This document shows, one piece after another, positions 1 through 7,230 of a DNA stretch of 12,069 nt. Every line of letters begins with the position of its first letter. Positions within the stretch are counted from its first letter, which is position 1. The stretch is from an uncultured Clostridium sp. (GTDB taxonomy: Bacteria > Bacillota > Clostridia > TANB77 > CAG-508). The position numbers and the translations under genes were made by a program. The notes beneath the pieces are model-generated. The model saw only the letters and a list, made by a program, of their open reading frames with translations. It had not been told where the DNA came from and searched no databases. The stretch is taken from positions 1 through 12,069 of the forward strand of contig CAMMFK010000047.1 of NCBI GenBank assembly GCA_946496115.1. The letters are read 5' to 3'.

Positions 1-29
1 AAATATTTTGTATATAAGAGGTGTTTAAA

Positions 30-764
30 ATGGTAATAATGATTATATTTTTAGTTTTAACTGTTCTATTTATCATAGGTACAGTTATTTATTTAAACAA
101 TAAAAAGAAAAATGTAAATGCACCAAAGCATAGTGCAGAAACAAAAGATAAAGATAAAAGTAATAAAAAAGGAAAAAAACAATTAACAGATATTTTGCAG
201 ATAAAAATTAAAGATAATATTATTTGTTTAGGTAATAGATATTCAAATGTAATTAAATTAGGAAATATTGATTATAATATGCTTTCAAATTCTGAACAAG
301 ATTCCATTGAAAATGTACTTATTCAAACAGCACTAGCAATAGATTATCCTATTCAATTTTTTTCTACAACAGAATTTATTGATACAAGCAAGGTTATATC
401 TTTAATTAAACAAAATAAAACAAACAACACAAAAATTAGAGAATATAAAGAATATCTTATTGACTATCTACAAAATCTTATGGAAAACAGGACTATTTCT
501 GTTGTAAAGAATTATGCAATTATCAGTTATGATGGTACATATGAAAAAGCTATTGAAGAATTAAATAGGAAGTCATTATCTTTTACAGGAAATTTACTTA
601 GAGCTAAAATTGTTTGTGAGATATTAAACGAAGATGACTTATATAATTTGATTTATAGAGAATTAAATAAAAATTCTGCTATAAATATTAGCAACTTAAA
701 GGAAGGAGGTAAAAATTTATATGTTGGAAAAAAACAAAAAGCAAAAAGAAATAAACATATTTAA
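30..764 (+). CDS. Membrane-anchored conjugation accessory protein, TraC/VirB4-N-like
   Basis: Protein of 244 residues. An N-terminal membrane anchor covers about residues 1-24 and is followed by a Lys/Asp-rich linker. The soluble domain begins near residue 50 with LQIKIKDNIICLGNRYSNVI and continues to a DYPIQFF segment. This resembles the N-terminal beta-rich domain of VirB4/TraC proteins, without any Walker motif. Such anchored relatives often precede VirB4 in Gram-positive transfer operons, so a structural role at the inner face of the channel is inferred. ATG 30 is chosen over GTG 21 because AAGAGGTG lies just upstream at the right spacing. The 3' end overlaps the VirB4 gene by 44 bases, implying coupled translation. 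The gene has no CGG codon and no frame break, unlike the next three genes. Family assignment is moderate. Confidence 0.6.
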   Translation: MVIMIIFLVLTVLFIIGTVIYLNNKKKNVNAPKHSAETKDKDKSNKKGKKQLTDILQIKIKDNIICLGNRYSNVIKLGNIDYNMLSNSEQDSIENVLIQTALAIDYPIQFFSTTEFIDTSKVISLIKQNKTNNTKIREYKEYLIDYLQNLMENRTISVVKNYAIISYDGTYEKAIEELNRKSLSFTGNLLRAKIVCEILNEDDLYNLIYRELNKNSAINISNLKEGGKNLYVGKKQKAKRNKHI

Positions 765-2540
765 TAATATTCCTACAATGGCAGATATTTTATTACCTGA
801 AACATTACAGGAAAGAAAAGATTATTTAGTTTTAGGATATAACAAATATACAAGAATTTTTGCAATGACAATTTATCCTGAACAAACTTGGGTAAGTTGG
901 CTTGATGATCTATTTCATATAGGTAATATAAATATTTCTGTAAAAATTGAGCCTTCAAGCAATGGAAATGTAATCAATCAATTAACAAAAAAATTAGTTC
1001 AAAGTCAATCTGAATATGCTACATATAGTCGACAGGGAAATATCTTACATCTTCCAGAATTAGAAAAACAAATTGGAGATTTAGAAGATTTACGAATGCT
1101 TATACAAACTAATCAAGATAAACTCTTTTTTGCTACAATATTCATATCAGTAAATGCTGAAACTTTAGAAGATTTAAATGAAAAGACAAAGATATTAGAA
1201 AGTGAATTAAACAAAAAAACGGCTATGATAAGAACATTAACTTTTAGGCAAGTTGAAGGATTAAAAACAATATTACCTACTGGAGAAGTTCCTATTCCTA
1301 ATTACGAAAGAAATATGGTCGCAGGTCGGCATTGCTACACTTATTCCTATATCAAATCCTAATCTTTCACATGATAGAGGTATTTTTATTGGAAGAAATA
1401 TGTATACAAATGCACCCGTATATGTAGATACATTTATTGGTCCTCCCACTCTCCCCAACCCTCATGTATTTATATGTGGTACTTCTGGTGGTGGAAAGAG
1501 TGTCGCTCTAAAAACATTAACTGCAAGAAACATTGCAACAACAGGTTGCGGTGCTTTTTTTATTGATGTTGAAGGAGAATATACCAACCTTACTCGAATG
1601 CTTGGAGGAAAAGTTATAAAAATTGAACAAGGAAAGTCAGCAGGAGTAAATCCTTTTGAAATAGAACCTGATAAAAAAGGAAATAAGCAATTTATAAATA
1701 TTTTAGATAAAGTTGCAGAGATAAGAGCATTACTTGGAACTATTTGTAGGAATTATGGAAGGACATTAACAGGAACTGAAAACACAGAAATTGAGGTAAT
1801 TGTAAATCAATTATATGCAGAAAAAGGCATTACAAGTGATGTAAATTCACTTTTTGAAAAAAAAGGTGGAAAACTAGACAATGGAAAATATGCTATAGGA
1901 AGGATACCTAAAAAAATGCCAACTCTTACAGATTTTCAAAAAAAATTGAAAGAAAGAGGTAATTGTGAAGAACTATCAAATATATTAGTTCCTTTTTTGA
2001 AAGGCAATTCATTACGGTATGTTTGATTGTGAAAGTAAAATTCTATCAAGTGAAGATATAATTTGTTTTGATATGTCAGAAGTAAAAGATGAATTTACCA
2101 AGTTATATTCTAGTTTTGTAATATTAACATGGGTTTGGCAAAAATATGTACTAAAAAATAGAGAAAAAAAGAAAATAATTGTATGTGATGAAGCATGGTT
2201 ATTTTTAAAATATCAGGAATCAGCTGAATTTTTAGTGAATGTGGCTCGTAGAGGCCGTAAATATAATGTTCCTTTATTTATTCGGAAGTCAATTTATTGA
2301 TGAATTTTTACGGCTGTGATGAACGGAAGAACAATCATTAATATATGTTCAACAAGATATATCTTTAAGCAAAGTCCTGGTAGTGTGGATGCAGTAGTAG
2401 AATTTTTTAATTTATCTGAAGGTACAAAAAATTTCTTAACTGCTGCTAGTCCTGGTCAATGCATTATAAGTCTAAATAATAGTGTTACTGCAATCAAATT
2501 TGTAATAACACCTTATGAAGAACAATTTGTATTTACCTAA
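721..2540 (+). CDS. virB4: VirB4-family conjugation ATPase, needing five +1 shifts at CGG
   Basis: This is the ATPase that powers type IV secretion. Read with one base skipped at each of five in-frame CGG codons (1327, 2015, 2283, 2311, 2324), it gives a continuous 604-residue protein. Walker A GTSGGGKS is at 253-260 (1478-1501). Walker B IIVCDEAW has D489-E490. A VARRGRKYN segment is followed by SQFIDEFL and RTIINI, a conserved late part of the family. The start ATG 721 follows a strong AAGGAAGGAGG site. Read conventionally, the gene falls into at least four fragments, the first ending at 1362. Because all five lesions are the same one-base insertion before a glycine codon, and both ATPase motifs and the C-terminal half are intact, ordinary decay is unlikely. 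It could still be a frameshifted pseudogene or a sequencing artefact. Confidence 0.9.
1327..1330 (+). other. CGGC +1 site, VirB4 Gly203
   Basis: The in-frame codon CGG must lose its C so that GGC is read as Gly. Upstream MVAG then continues as GIATLIPISNPNLSHDRG. Without the shift a stop is met at 1360-1362. Confidence 0.85.
2015..2018 (+). other. CGGT +1 site, VirB4 Gly432
   Basis: GNSL is followed by CGGT. Skipping the C gives GNSLGMFDCES, matching the Gly-x-Phe-Asp pattern usual at this place in VirB4. Without the shift TGA follows two codons later. Confidence 0.85.
2283..2327 (+). other. Three +1 sites in 42 bases, VirB4 Gly521, Gly530 and Gly534
   Basis: CGGA at 2283, CGGC at 2311 and CGGA at 2324 are each in frame when the preceding site has been shifted. 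Together they give FIGSQFIDEFLGCDEGRTII. The three shifts sum to three bases, so the frame is the same before and after. Nevertheless unshifted reading stops at the TGA at 2298-2300. Confidence 0.83.
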
Positions 2541-2551
2541 AATATAGTGTT

Positions 2552-2581
2552 TCCTACTGCCCTATTATTTAAAGTAGGAGG
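2552..2581 (+). promoter_or_regulatory. Hairpin overlapping the TrbL ribosome binding site
   Basis: TCCTACT (2552-2558) pairs perfectly with AGTAGGA (2573-2579), leaving a 14-base loop that starts GCCCT. The 3' arm covers the first bases of the AGGAGG site (2576-2581) that serves the TTG start at 2589. A similar arrangement lies before spoVG. A translational switch is inferred. Confidence 0.5.
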
Positions 2582-2588
2582 CAATAAT

Positions 2589-4087
2589 TTGAAAAAAGTA
2601 ATAAAAAGTTTTGTAATAGTAATTACTCTAATCTTTTTATTATCTCCGTTTTGTTTTGCAGAAGATATGGATTTCAAAGAACAAGTAAAGCAAGAAGATC
2701 GGTAGCCTTTTTGAAAAGATAATTGCAGAATGTATACGGTGGTATTGCACAAACAGTTTTTGATTTCACAACTGGAGAAGATGCAAATGTGGGATTTAAA
2801 GACTATGATGAACTGATTTTCAATAACAAACAAAATAGTGATAATTTATCCCCTTTTACTAGTGAATTGTGGAATAAAACAATGAATTGGTACAAAGTTT
2901 TTGCAATAATTTCTGGAACTTTAATTTTAATTGCTGTTTTTATTCTGTCATATAAAATTATGAATGCTGGTACTAATACAGCAAAGAAAAATGAAGCTAA
3001 AGAAAGTTTAATGAGACTATGTTTTGGTGGAGTTGCAATAGCTCTTGCTCCATTATTTATAAAATTTTTGCTATATATAAATAATAGTTTAGTATATTTA
3101 CTTGTAACTGCTGCAAATACTGGCACATTAGACGCATCTCTTGGTGATAGTATGCTCACAAGTATAAAAACAGGAAATGCTATAACAACTGCATTAGTAA
3201 TAGCAATGTTTATATATTTGTTTGTTAAGTTAAATATAAAGTTTATTGTAAGACAATTTACAATTATTATATTTACAATTTTCACACCAATAGCAGCAGC
3301 TTTATGGATAATAAATAAAAATGTTACAGCAGCTGCAGTATGGGGTGGGCAAATTATAATGAATATATTTATGCAATTTATATACTGCTTTTTATTCCTT
3401 ATCTACCTTGCATTTCTTCCAAGTGGTGGAGGATGGGCAGTTTCTTTAATTTGGGCAATGATGATATTACCTTTAGCAGATGCTTTACAAAATTGCTTAC
3501 AAAATTTAACTTCAAGAATTGCAGGTGTTGATAATGAACAAATGACAAATCGTGTAATAGGTATGGGAGCAATGGCTGGTTTTGGTTTAGCAGCTATAAA
3601 AGAACAATTTAAAACACCTTCAACAGAAAATAATAATGGCAACACAAATGGCAACAATTCTGGTAGTGGTTTACAAGGTCTTGTATCAAGAGCAAAAGCA
3701 ATAGTAAATCCTACTATGAATTTGAGTGCAGAAAAAGATTACAATGGTAATGTAAATCCTATTAGAGATGTCATTTCAAAAGAAAAAAATACAGTTAGTA
3801 TTCCTAAGTCAAACGGAGAAAGTAAAAATAATTTAAGCAATGGAAATAAAATCAGTCCTAAATCTGTCGCTACAAATATCGTTAAAGGTGGTGCTAAGGC
3901 AACAACTGCATATCTTGGTATTGGTGCAAAAATGGCTGAAGGAAATTTTGATAGTTATAGTCATAGAAATAATATAAAAAGAAAAAATAATTTTCAAAAC
4001 ACAGAATATGTTAATAAATTAGCAAATGACAAGGCAGAAAACCAAAAATATGGTGGTGATAGTAATGAGCATAAAGAACAAAGTTAA
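2589..4087 (+). CDS. TrbL/VirB6-like polytopic conjugation membrane protein, two +1 shifts at CGG
   Basis: With one base skipped at CGG codons 2700 and 2737, the reading frame runs from TTG 2589 (behind AGGAGG at 2576-2581) through 498 residues. It begins with a signal peptide, MKKVIKSFVIVITLIFLLSP to about FCFA, then an acidic stretch. About six hydrophobic segments follow, including ISGTLILIAVFIL, a long GGVAIALAPLFIKFLL stretch and AAVWGGQIIMNIFMQFIY. An Asn/Ser/Lys-rich soluble tail completes the protein. Position after VirB4 and the topology suggest the VirB6/TrbL inner-membrane channel component. The 3' end overlaps the hydrolase gene by 23 bases. The in-frame TTG at 2723 is a poor start because it lacks a binding site and loses the signal peptide. 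Function rests on topology and context. Confidence 0.78.
2700..2703 (+). other. CGGT +1 site, TrbL-like Gly38
   Basis: QVKQED is followed by CGGTAG. Read conventionally, CGG is followed at once by the stop TAG. Skipping the C gives EDGSLFEKIIAECI and keeps the signal peptide attached to the protein. Confidence 0.82.
2737..2740 (+). other. CGGT +1 site, TrbL-like Gly50
   Basis: AECI is followed by CGGTGGT. Skipping the C gives IGGIAQTVFDF and joins the long downstream frame. Unshifted reading reaches a stop (TGA) after seven more codons. Confidence 0.8.
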
Positions 4088-5279
4088 AAATAAAGCGAAA
4101 AATAAAATAAAAAAAGTCGCTTTTAAAGTTATTAAGCCTTTTCTACCTTTTATACTTATTATTGGTCTTTTGTTTTTTGCAATTTGTACGATTATAGATG
4201 CAATCTTTGTACAAGAAGTTCAAACAGATAGTTCTGACCTACCACCAGAGCAAGCAGAAATTAGAAATTTATGTATAGAGAAATGAGAATATTTAAACAC
4301 TTGCCATAATTATATTGGAACTGAATCCACAAATAACTTACTAGATGTGGATAACAGAGAAAATGATAAGTTAATAGAATGGTCTCATCTTTACGCAATA
4401 ATGGCATTTCATAATATGACAGATAATAAGGATATTAACAAAGATTTGTTAACTCAAGTAGCAAGTAATTTTGAAAGTACTTTTAAATATGAAAAAGATA
4501 CTGTAATAATAGAAACTACTACTAAAGACAAGGATGGAAAAGAAACTACTACTAAAAGAGAAGAAACACATTATATACTTGTAGAAAGTGATTCAATATT
4601 ACGGACATTATAAATATAATTACGAATCCAAAACAATAGAAAATGGAGATACTAAAACAACAGGAAAAGTATTTACAAATGAAGAATTAATTGGCGAAAA
4701 ATACGAAAGATTAAGAGCATACTTAAAGGATAAATTAAGGATAAGAGAAGATGACCTTGATACTGATATTCAAGTAATTATTCAAGCAGCTAATGGTTAT
4801 TATGAAGGTGAAGAAAGTACAGCTTGGCTACAAGGAAATTCATCTAATTCAATTATCATTAGTGATGGCTCAGGTCTAGTTCCAACTGGTATGTTTACAT
4901 GGCCAATACCCGGATATACAAATATCACCTCTCATTTTGGTATGAGAACACATCCTATAACTCGGTGTATATAAATTGCATAGTGGTACAGATGTTGGTG
5001 CGCCAGTAGGTGCTAATTTTGTAGCTATGGCAGATGGAACAGTAATAAAAGCTATTTATAATAATGCTTATGGAAATATGGTAATGATAGATCACCGGCA
5101 ATGGTATTGTTACTTTATATGCACATGGCTCTGAAATACTCGTCAAGACGAATCAAGTTGTAAAACAAGGAGAGCCAATTCTTAAAGTTGGAAGTACTGG
5201 ATATTCGACAGGACCTCATGCACATTTTGAAGTTCGTATCAATGGAAATTTTGCAAATCCTGAAGACTATTTTGAATAA
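4065..5279 (+). CDS. Membrane-anchored M23 peptidoglycan hydrolase of the transfer apparatus, three +1 shifts and one in-frame TGA
   Basis: This enzyme locally cleaves peptidoglycan so that the conjugation channel can cross the wall. ATG 4065 lies behind GGTGGTGAT. The protein has a Lys-rich cytoplasmic start, a membrane anchor at about residues 25-48, and a long extracellular stalk that contains the TGA at codon 74. The M23/LytM domain lies in the last 115 residues. The zinc ligands are visible after frame correction: H305 and D309 in LHSGTD, and H384/H386 in PHAHFE. One base must be skipped at CGG 4602, 4963 and 5096. The 4963 site falls six codons before the first zinc ligand, so unshifted product ends just short of the active site. 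The restored HPITG and DHGNG are typical of the family and fix the decoded residue as glycine. The corrected length is 403 codons. Confidence 0.9.
4284..4286 (+). other. In-frame TGA within the M23 hydrolase gene
   Basis: TGA is codon 74 (CIEK-TGA-EYLNT). The same frame continues open on both sides, so this is not a frameshift. Trp is TGG elsewhere and every complete gene ends in TAA. It may be a point mutation (CGA or GGA to TGA), a sequencing error or readthrough. Confidence 0.7.
4511..4556 (+). repeat. Short direct repeat inside the hydrolase stalk
   Basis: AGAAACTACTACTAAA occurs at 4511-4526 and again at 4541-4556 with a 30-base period, encoding two ETTTK units separated by DKDGK. It is in phase with the codons, so it looks like a local duplication in a flexible stalk. 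Confidence 0.7.
4602..4605 (+). other. CGGA +1 site, hydrolase Gly180
   Basis: ESDSIL is followed by CGGACATTATAA. Skipping the C gives LGHYKYNYESKTI and a long open frame, whereas unshifted reading stops after CGG and two further codons. Confidence 0.82.
4963..4966 (+). other. CGGT +1 site, hydrolase Gly300
   Basis: THPIT is followed by CGGT. Skipping the C gives HPITGVYKLHSGTD, the standard entry to the M23 active site, so the expected residue is clearly Gly. Confidence 0.9.
5096..5099 (+). other. CGGC +1 site, hydrolase Gly344
   Basis: MIDH is followed by CGGC. Skipping the C gives MIDHGNGIVTLYAH, a canonical M23 core strand. Without the shift the HxH zinc ligands near the C-terminus are lost. 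Confidence 0.9.
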
Positions 5280-5296
5280 AGGAGGAAACTAAAAAA

Positions 5297-5671
5297 ATGG
5301 TATTAATTTTTACAGATAATGAGCAATTAGATAGAGATTTAAGTAAAAAAATAGATGATAGTAGAATAGTATATTATCCAGACTATGTATTGGAAGAAAA
5401 AGATGCAACTACTCTAATTGCAACAATTCAACCTAATAAATATAATTTCAAAGACTTTATGTTTAAAGTCCGAGAAAAAAATATCCAAGTTATTCTTATT
5501 TTGGAAAATGAAAAAGTAAAGGAATTAAAAGATGCACTTATGCTTGGTATTTATGACATAATTTTTGATCCTTTTGACTTGGAGGATGTTTGTAATAAAA
5601 TTACAAATCCTAATCCATTTTCCAAAGTTTCAAAATATATAAAAGAGATGATAAGACTAGAAAATATCTAA
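5297..5671 (+). CDS. Small receiver-like (pseudo-receiver) protein
   Basis: A soluble 124-residue protein starting at ATG 5297, behind AAAGGAGG that follows the hydrolase stop. The first strand and acidic turn (VLIFTDNEQ) and the last part (IQVILILENEKVKELKDALM, then GIYDIIFDPFDLEDV) have the shape of a response-regulator receiver, with DPF in place of the usual KPF. No clear phospho-acceptor Asp is visible in the middle, and no output domain follows. This suggests a degenerate receiver similar to the N-terminal domain of CpaE-type proteins. Partner and role are unknown. It is the last gene of the secretion block and its stop lies in a terminator stem. The fold call is tentative. Confidence 0.5.
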   Translation: MVLIFTDNEQLDRDLSKKIDDSRIVYYPDYVLEEKDATTLIATIQPNKYNFKDFMFKVREKNIQVILILENEKVKELKDALMLGIYDIIFDPFDLEDVCNKITNPNPFSKVSKYIKEMIRLENI

Positions 5672-5684
5672 GTCTTTTTATTTT
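5653..5684 (+). terminator. Probable rho-independent terminator
   Basis: AAGACT (5653-5658) pairs with AGTCTT (5671-5676). It can extend with AG and CT around one bulged A, and is followed by a T-rich run to 5684. The stem includes the last codons of the receiver-like gene. It separates the secretion block from the surface module, though the stem is short. Confidence 0.55.
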
Positions 5685-5730
5685 GGAAAGGAGGATTTAT
5701 TTTAAATTTAAAAGAAAGGAGGAAATTTTT

Positions 5731-6354
5731 TTGAAAGACAAGACAAAAAAAATTATAAAGATTTCACTTATTATTCTATTATGTCTAATTGTATTGTTTG
5801 CAGGTATATTTTGTGCATATAAATACATACAACATAAGCATATACAAGACAATATAAATTATGTCTATAACATATATAATAATGACAATAGACAAGATAT
5901 TGTTACAGAATATACAACTGAAAACTATCAAAAAATAGCAGGAACTCCTGTCGAATCAGAATCAGATAGTACAAAAACACTCAATGCTATTGCAACATTA
6001 GAAATACCATCTATTAATTTTAAAGATATTGTAATAGAAGGGACAACTCAGGAATCATTAGCACAAGGAATTGGTCTTTTCGAACATAGCAATATTTTGC
6101 AAGGTAATGTTTGTTTAGCAGGACATAACACTTCTAGATTTTTAGCTAATTTGAAAAATGTCAAAGAAGGAGATATCATAAAATATTCTTCTTGTCTTGG
6201 AAATAAAGAATATACAATAACAACAATTAAACAAATAGAAGAAACAGATTGGTCTATGTTGGAAAAAACAGAAGATAATAGAATAACAATTATAACTTGT
6301 GTAAGAAATCAACCAACTCAAAGGCTTTGTGTTCAAGCGTTAGAGGTACTTTAA
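5731..6354 (+). CDS. Sortase, class D-like transpeptidase
   Basis: A membrane-anchored cysteine transpeptidase of 207 residues that would join LPXTG proteins to the wall or to each other outside the cell. TTG 5731 is chosen because AAAGGAGG (5715-5722) sits eight bases upstream; no ATG lies nearby. An anchor at about residues 7-28 precedes the catalytic barrel. IATLEIPSINFKDIVIEG and the GIGLFEHSN segment resemble class D/E enzymes. Catalytic residues are H132 (LAGHN), C190 (IITCV) and R198 (TQRLCV). The adhesin encoded two genes downstream ends in LPRTGK and is the obvious candidate substrate. A second ribosome binding-like AAAGGAGG lies near 5690 without a usable start. Sortase identity is secure; the class is less so. 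Confidence 0.9.
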   Translation: MKDKTKKIIKISLIILLCLIVLFAGIFCAYKYIQHKHIQDNINYVYNIYNNDNRQDIVTEYTTENYQKIAGTPVESESDSTKTLNAIATLEIPSINFKDIVIEGTTQESLAQGIGLFEHSNILQGNVCLAGHNTSRFLANLKNVKEGDIIKYSSCLGNKEYTITTIKQIEETDWSMLEKTEDNRITIITCVRNQPTQRLCVQALEVL

Positions 6355-6369
6355 AAATTTTTTCTCTTC

Positions 6370-6397
6370 AACATTCCTTTTTGTACAAAAAAATGTT
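6370..6397 (+). promoter_or_regulatory. Inverted repeat between sortase and next gene
   Basis: AACATT (6370-6375) and AATGTT (6392-6397) flank an inner TTTTTGTACAAAAA palindrome. No T-run follows, so it is more likely an operator or RNA hairpin than a terminator. GAGGTGATG just downstream serves the start at 6422. Confidence 0.35.
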
Positions 6398-6421
6398 ACC
6401 CTAAAAAAGAGGTGATGTTTT

Positions 6422-7156
6422 ATGAAGAAAAAAATGTTTATAATTATTGGATTATTAGTTTTAGTAATAAGTGTATTATTATTAATAAGCTATATTGGAA
6501 ATAAGAAAAAAATTTCTAATATAGAAACACTTAATGATGCAATGGAACAAAACAATATAAAGGAAACTAATACTATTGCTGAAATTAAGCCTGAAGAAAA
6601 TGACATCCCATATAATCAGGTGGAAAATGTTATTCAAGAAAACACAATAGATGAAAAAACAGAAACATTGAGAAACAATATGGAAGCTAAAGAAAACACA
6701 GAAAAAAACAACCAAAATAAAAATGATAAGATACAATCTGAAAAAGGAAAAACAGAAGAAAATAAAAGTACAGATACAAAAGAAAATACCAGTTACACAA
6801 CACCTACAACAAATGGAAACAGTAATGAAAGTAAACCTACAACCCCACCAGCAAGTAATCCACCAACTACTTCTACAAATACTGATAGTAAAAAACCTAC
6901 ACAAACTATAGATAGAATAACACAAGAAGAATATGATGATGAGATAGAAAGTTATCTAAACGATATTATGAAGATAAAACCAAATCTCAAATATGTCTAC
7001 GAAAAAAGAGGCCAGGTTTTTTACCCATATAGAACAGAGGAGATTAAAATTGCTGTTGGCAAAGTAAGTTTTGGAACGATTTATTATTATGTAGAAAAAT
7101 TTGTTGAAGGTAATCAAGAAAAATTTAAATATTACATAGACTGGGCTGGAAATTAA
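6422..7156 (+). CDS. Signal-anchored extracellular protein with low-complexity stalk
   Basis: A 244-residue protein of unrecognised family. ATG 6422 follows AGAGGTGATG. A Lys start and hydrophobic anchor (about residues 5-23) lead into a long Glu/Asn/Lys-rich region, then a Thr/Pro/Ser-rich stalk at about 120-165. The C-terminal domain of roughly 75 residues (from TQEEYDDEIESYLNDIMK to YYIDWAGN) is compact, with many Tyr residues and alternating beta-type segments. This layout puts the C-terminal domain outside the membrane on a flexible spacer. The gene lies between a sortase and its likely substrate and is closed by a good terminator. A role in surface assembly or contact is inferred from context only. 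Confidence 0.7.
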   Translation: MKKKMFIIIGLLVLVISVLLLISYIGNKKKISNIETLNDAMEQNNIKETNTIAEIKPEENDIPYNQVENVIQENTIDEKTETLRNNMEAKENTEKNNQNKNDKIQSEKGKTEENKSTDTKENTSYTTPTTNGNSNESKPTTPPASNPPTTSTNTDSKKPTQTIDRITQEEYDDEIESYLNDIMKIKPNLKYVYEKRGQVFYPYRTEEIKIAVGKVSFGTIYYYVEKFVEGNQEKFKYYIDWAGN

Positions 7157-7166
7157 ATATAATTAT

Positions 7167-7197
7167 AAAAATAGGTTTTAAAGAGCCTATTTTTTTG
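7167..7197 (+). terminator. Rho-independent terminator
   Basis: AAAAATAGG (7167-7175) pairs with CCTATTTTT (7186-7194) over nine base pairs around a ten-base loop, and the T-run continues to 7196. It lies directly after the stop at 7156. Confidence 0.8.
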
Positions 7198-7230
7198 TAT
7201 TAAAATTTAAAAGGAAAGAAGGTATTGTTT

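Noticed and set aside
2723..4087. TTG 2723 as the true start of the TrbL-like protein
   Set aside because: It has no ribosome binding site and omits the signal peptide. The frame from TTG 2589 with AGGAGG explains both once two CGG sites are shifted.
4284..4286. Genome-wide TGA = Trp code
   Set aside because: Trp is encoded by TGG throughout and no other in-frame TGA was seen in a real gene, whereas AT-rich genomes using TGA for Trp use it often.
1327..5099. CGG simply reassigned to another amino acid
   Set aside because: A reassignment keeps the frame. In-frame reading after each CGG meets a stop within a few to about a dozen codons, and the conserved downstream motifs lie in the +1 frame.
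721..5279. The three broken transfer genes as ordinary pseudogenes
   Set aside because: All ten frame breaks are the same one-base C insertion before a Gly codon, with catalytic and signal motifs preserved. Random decay gives mixed indels, stops and substitutions.
6482..6925. 147-codon minus-strand open frame
   Set aside because: It lies opposite the signal-anchored protein gene, has a Cys/Phe-rich composition typical of reversed Lys/Glu-rich coding DNA, and lacks a ribosome binding site.
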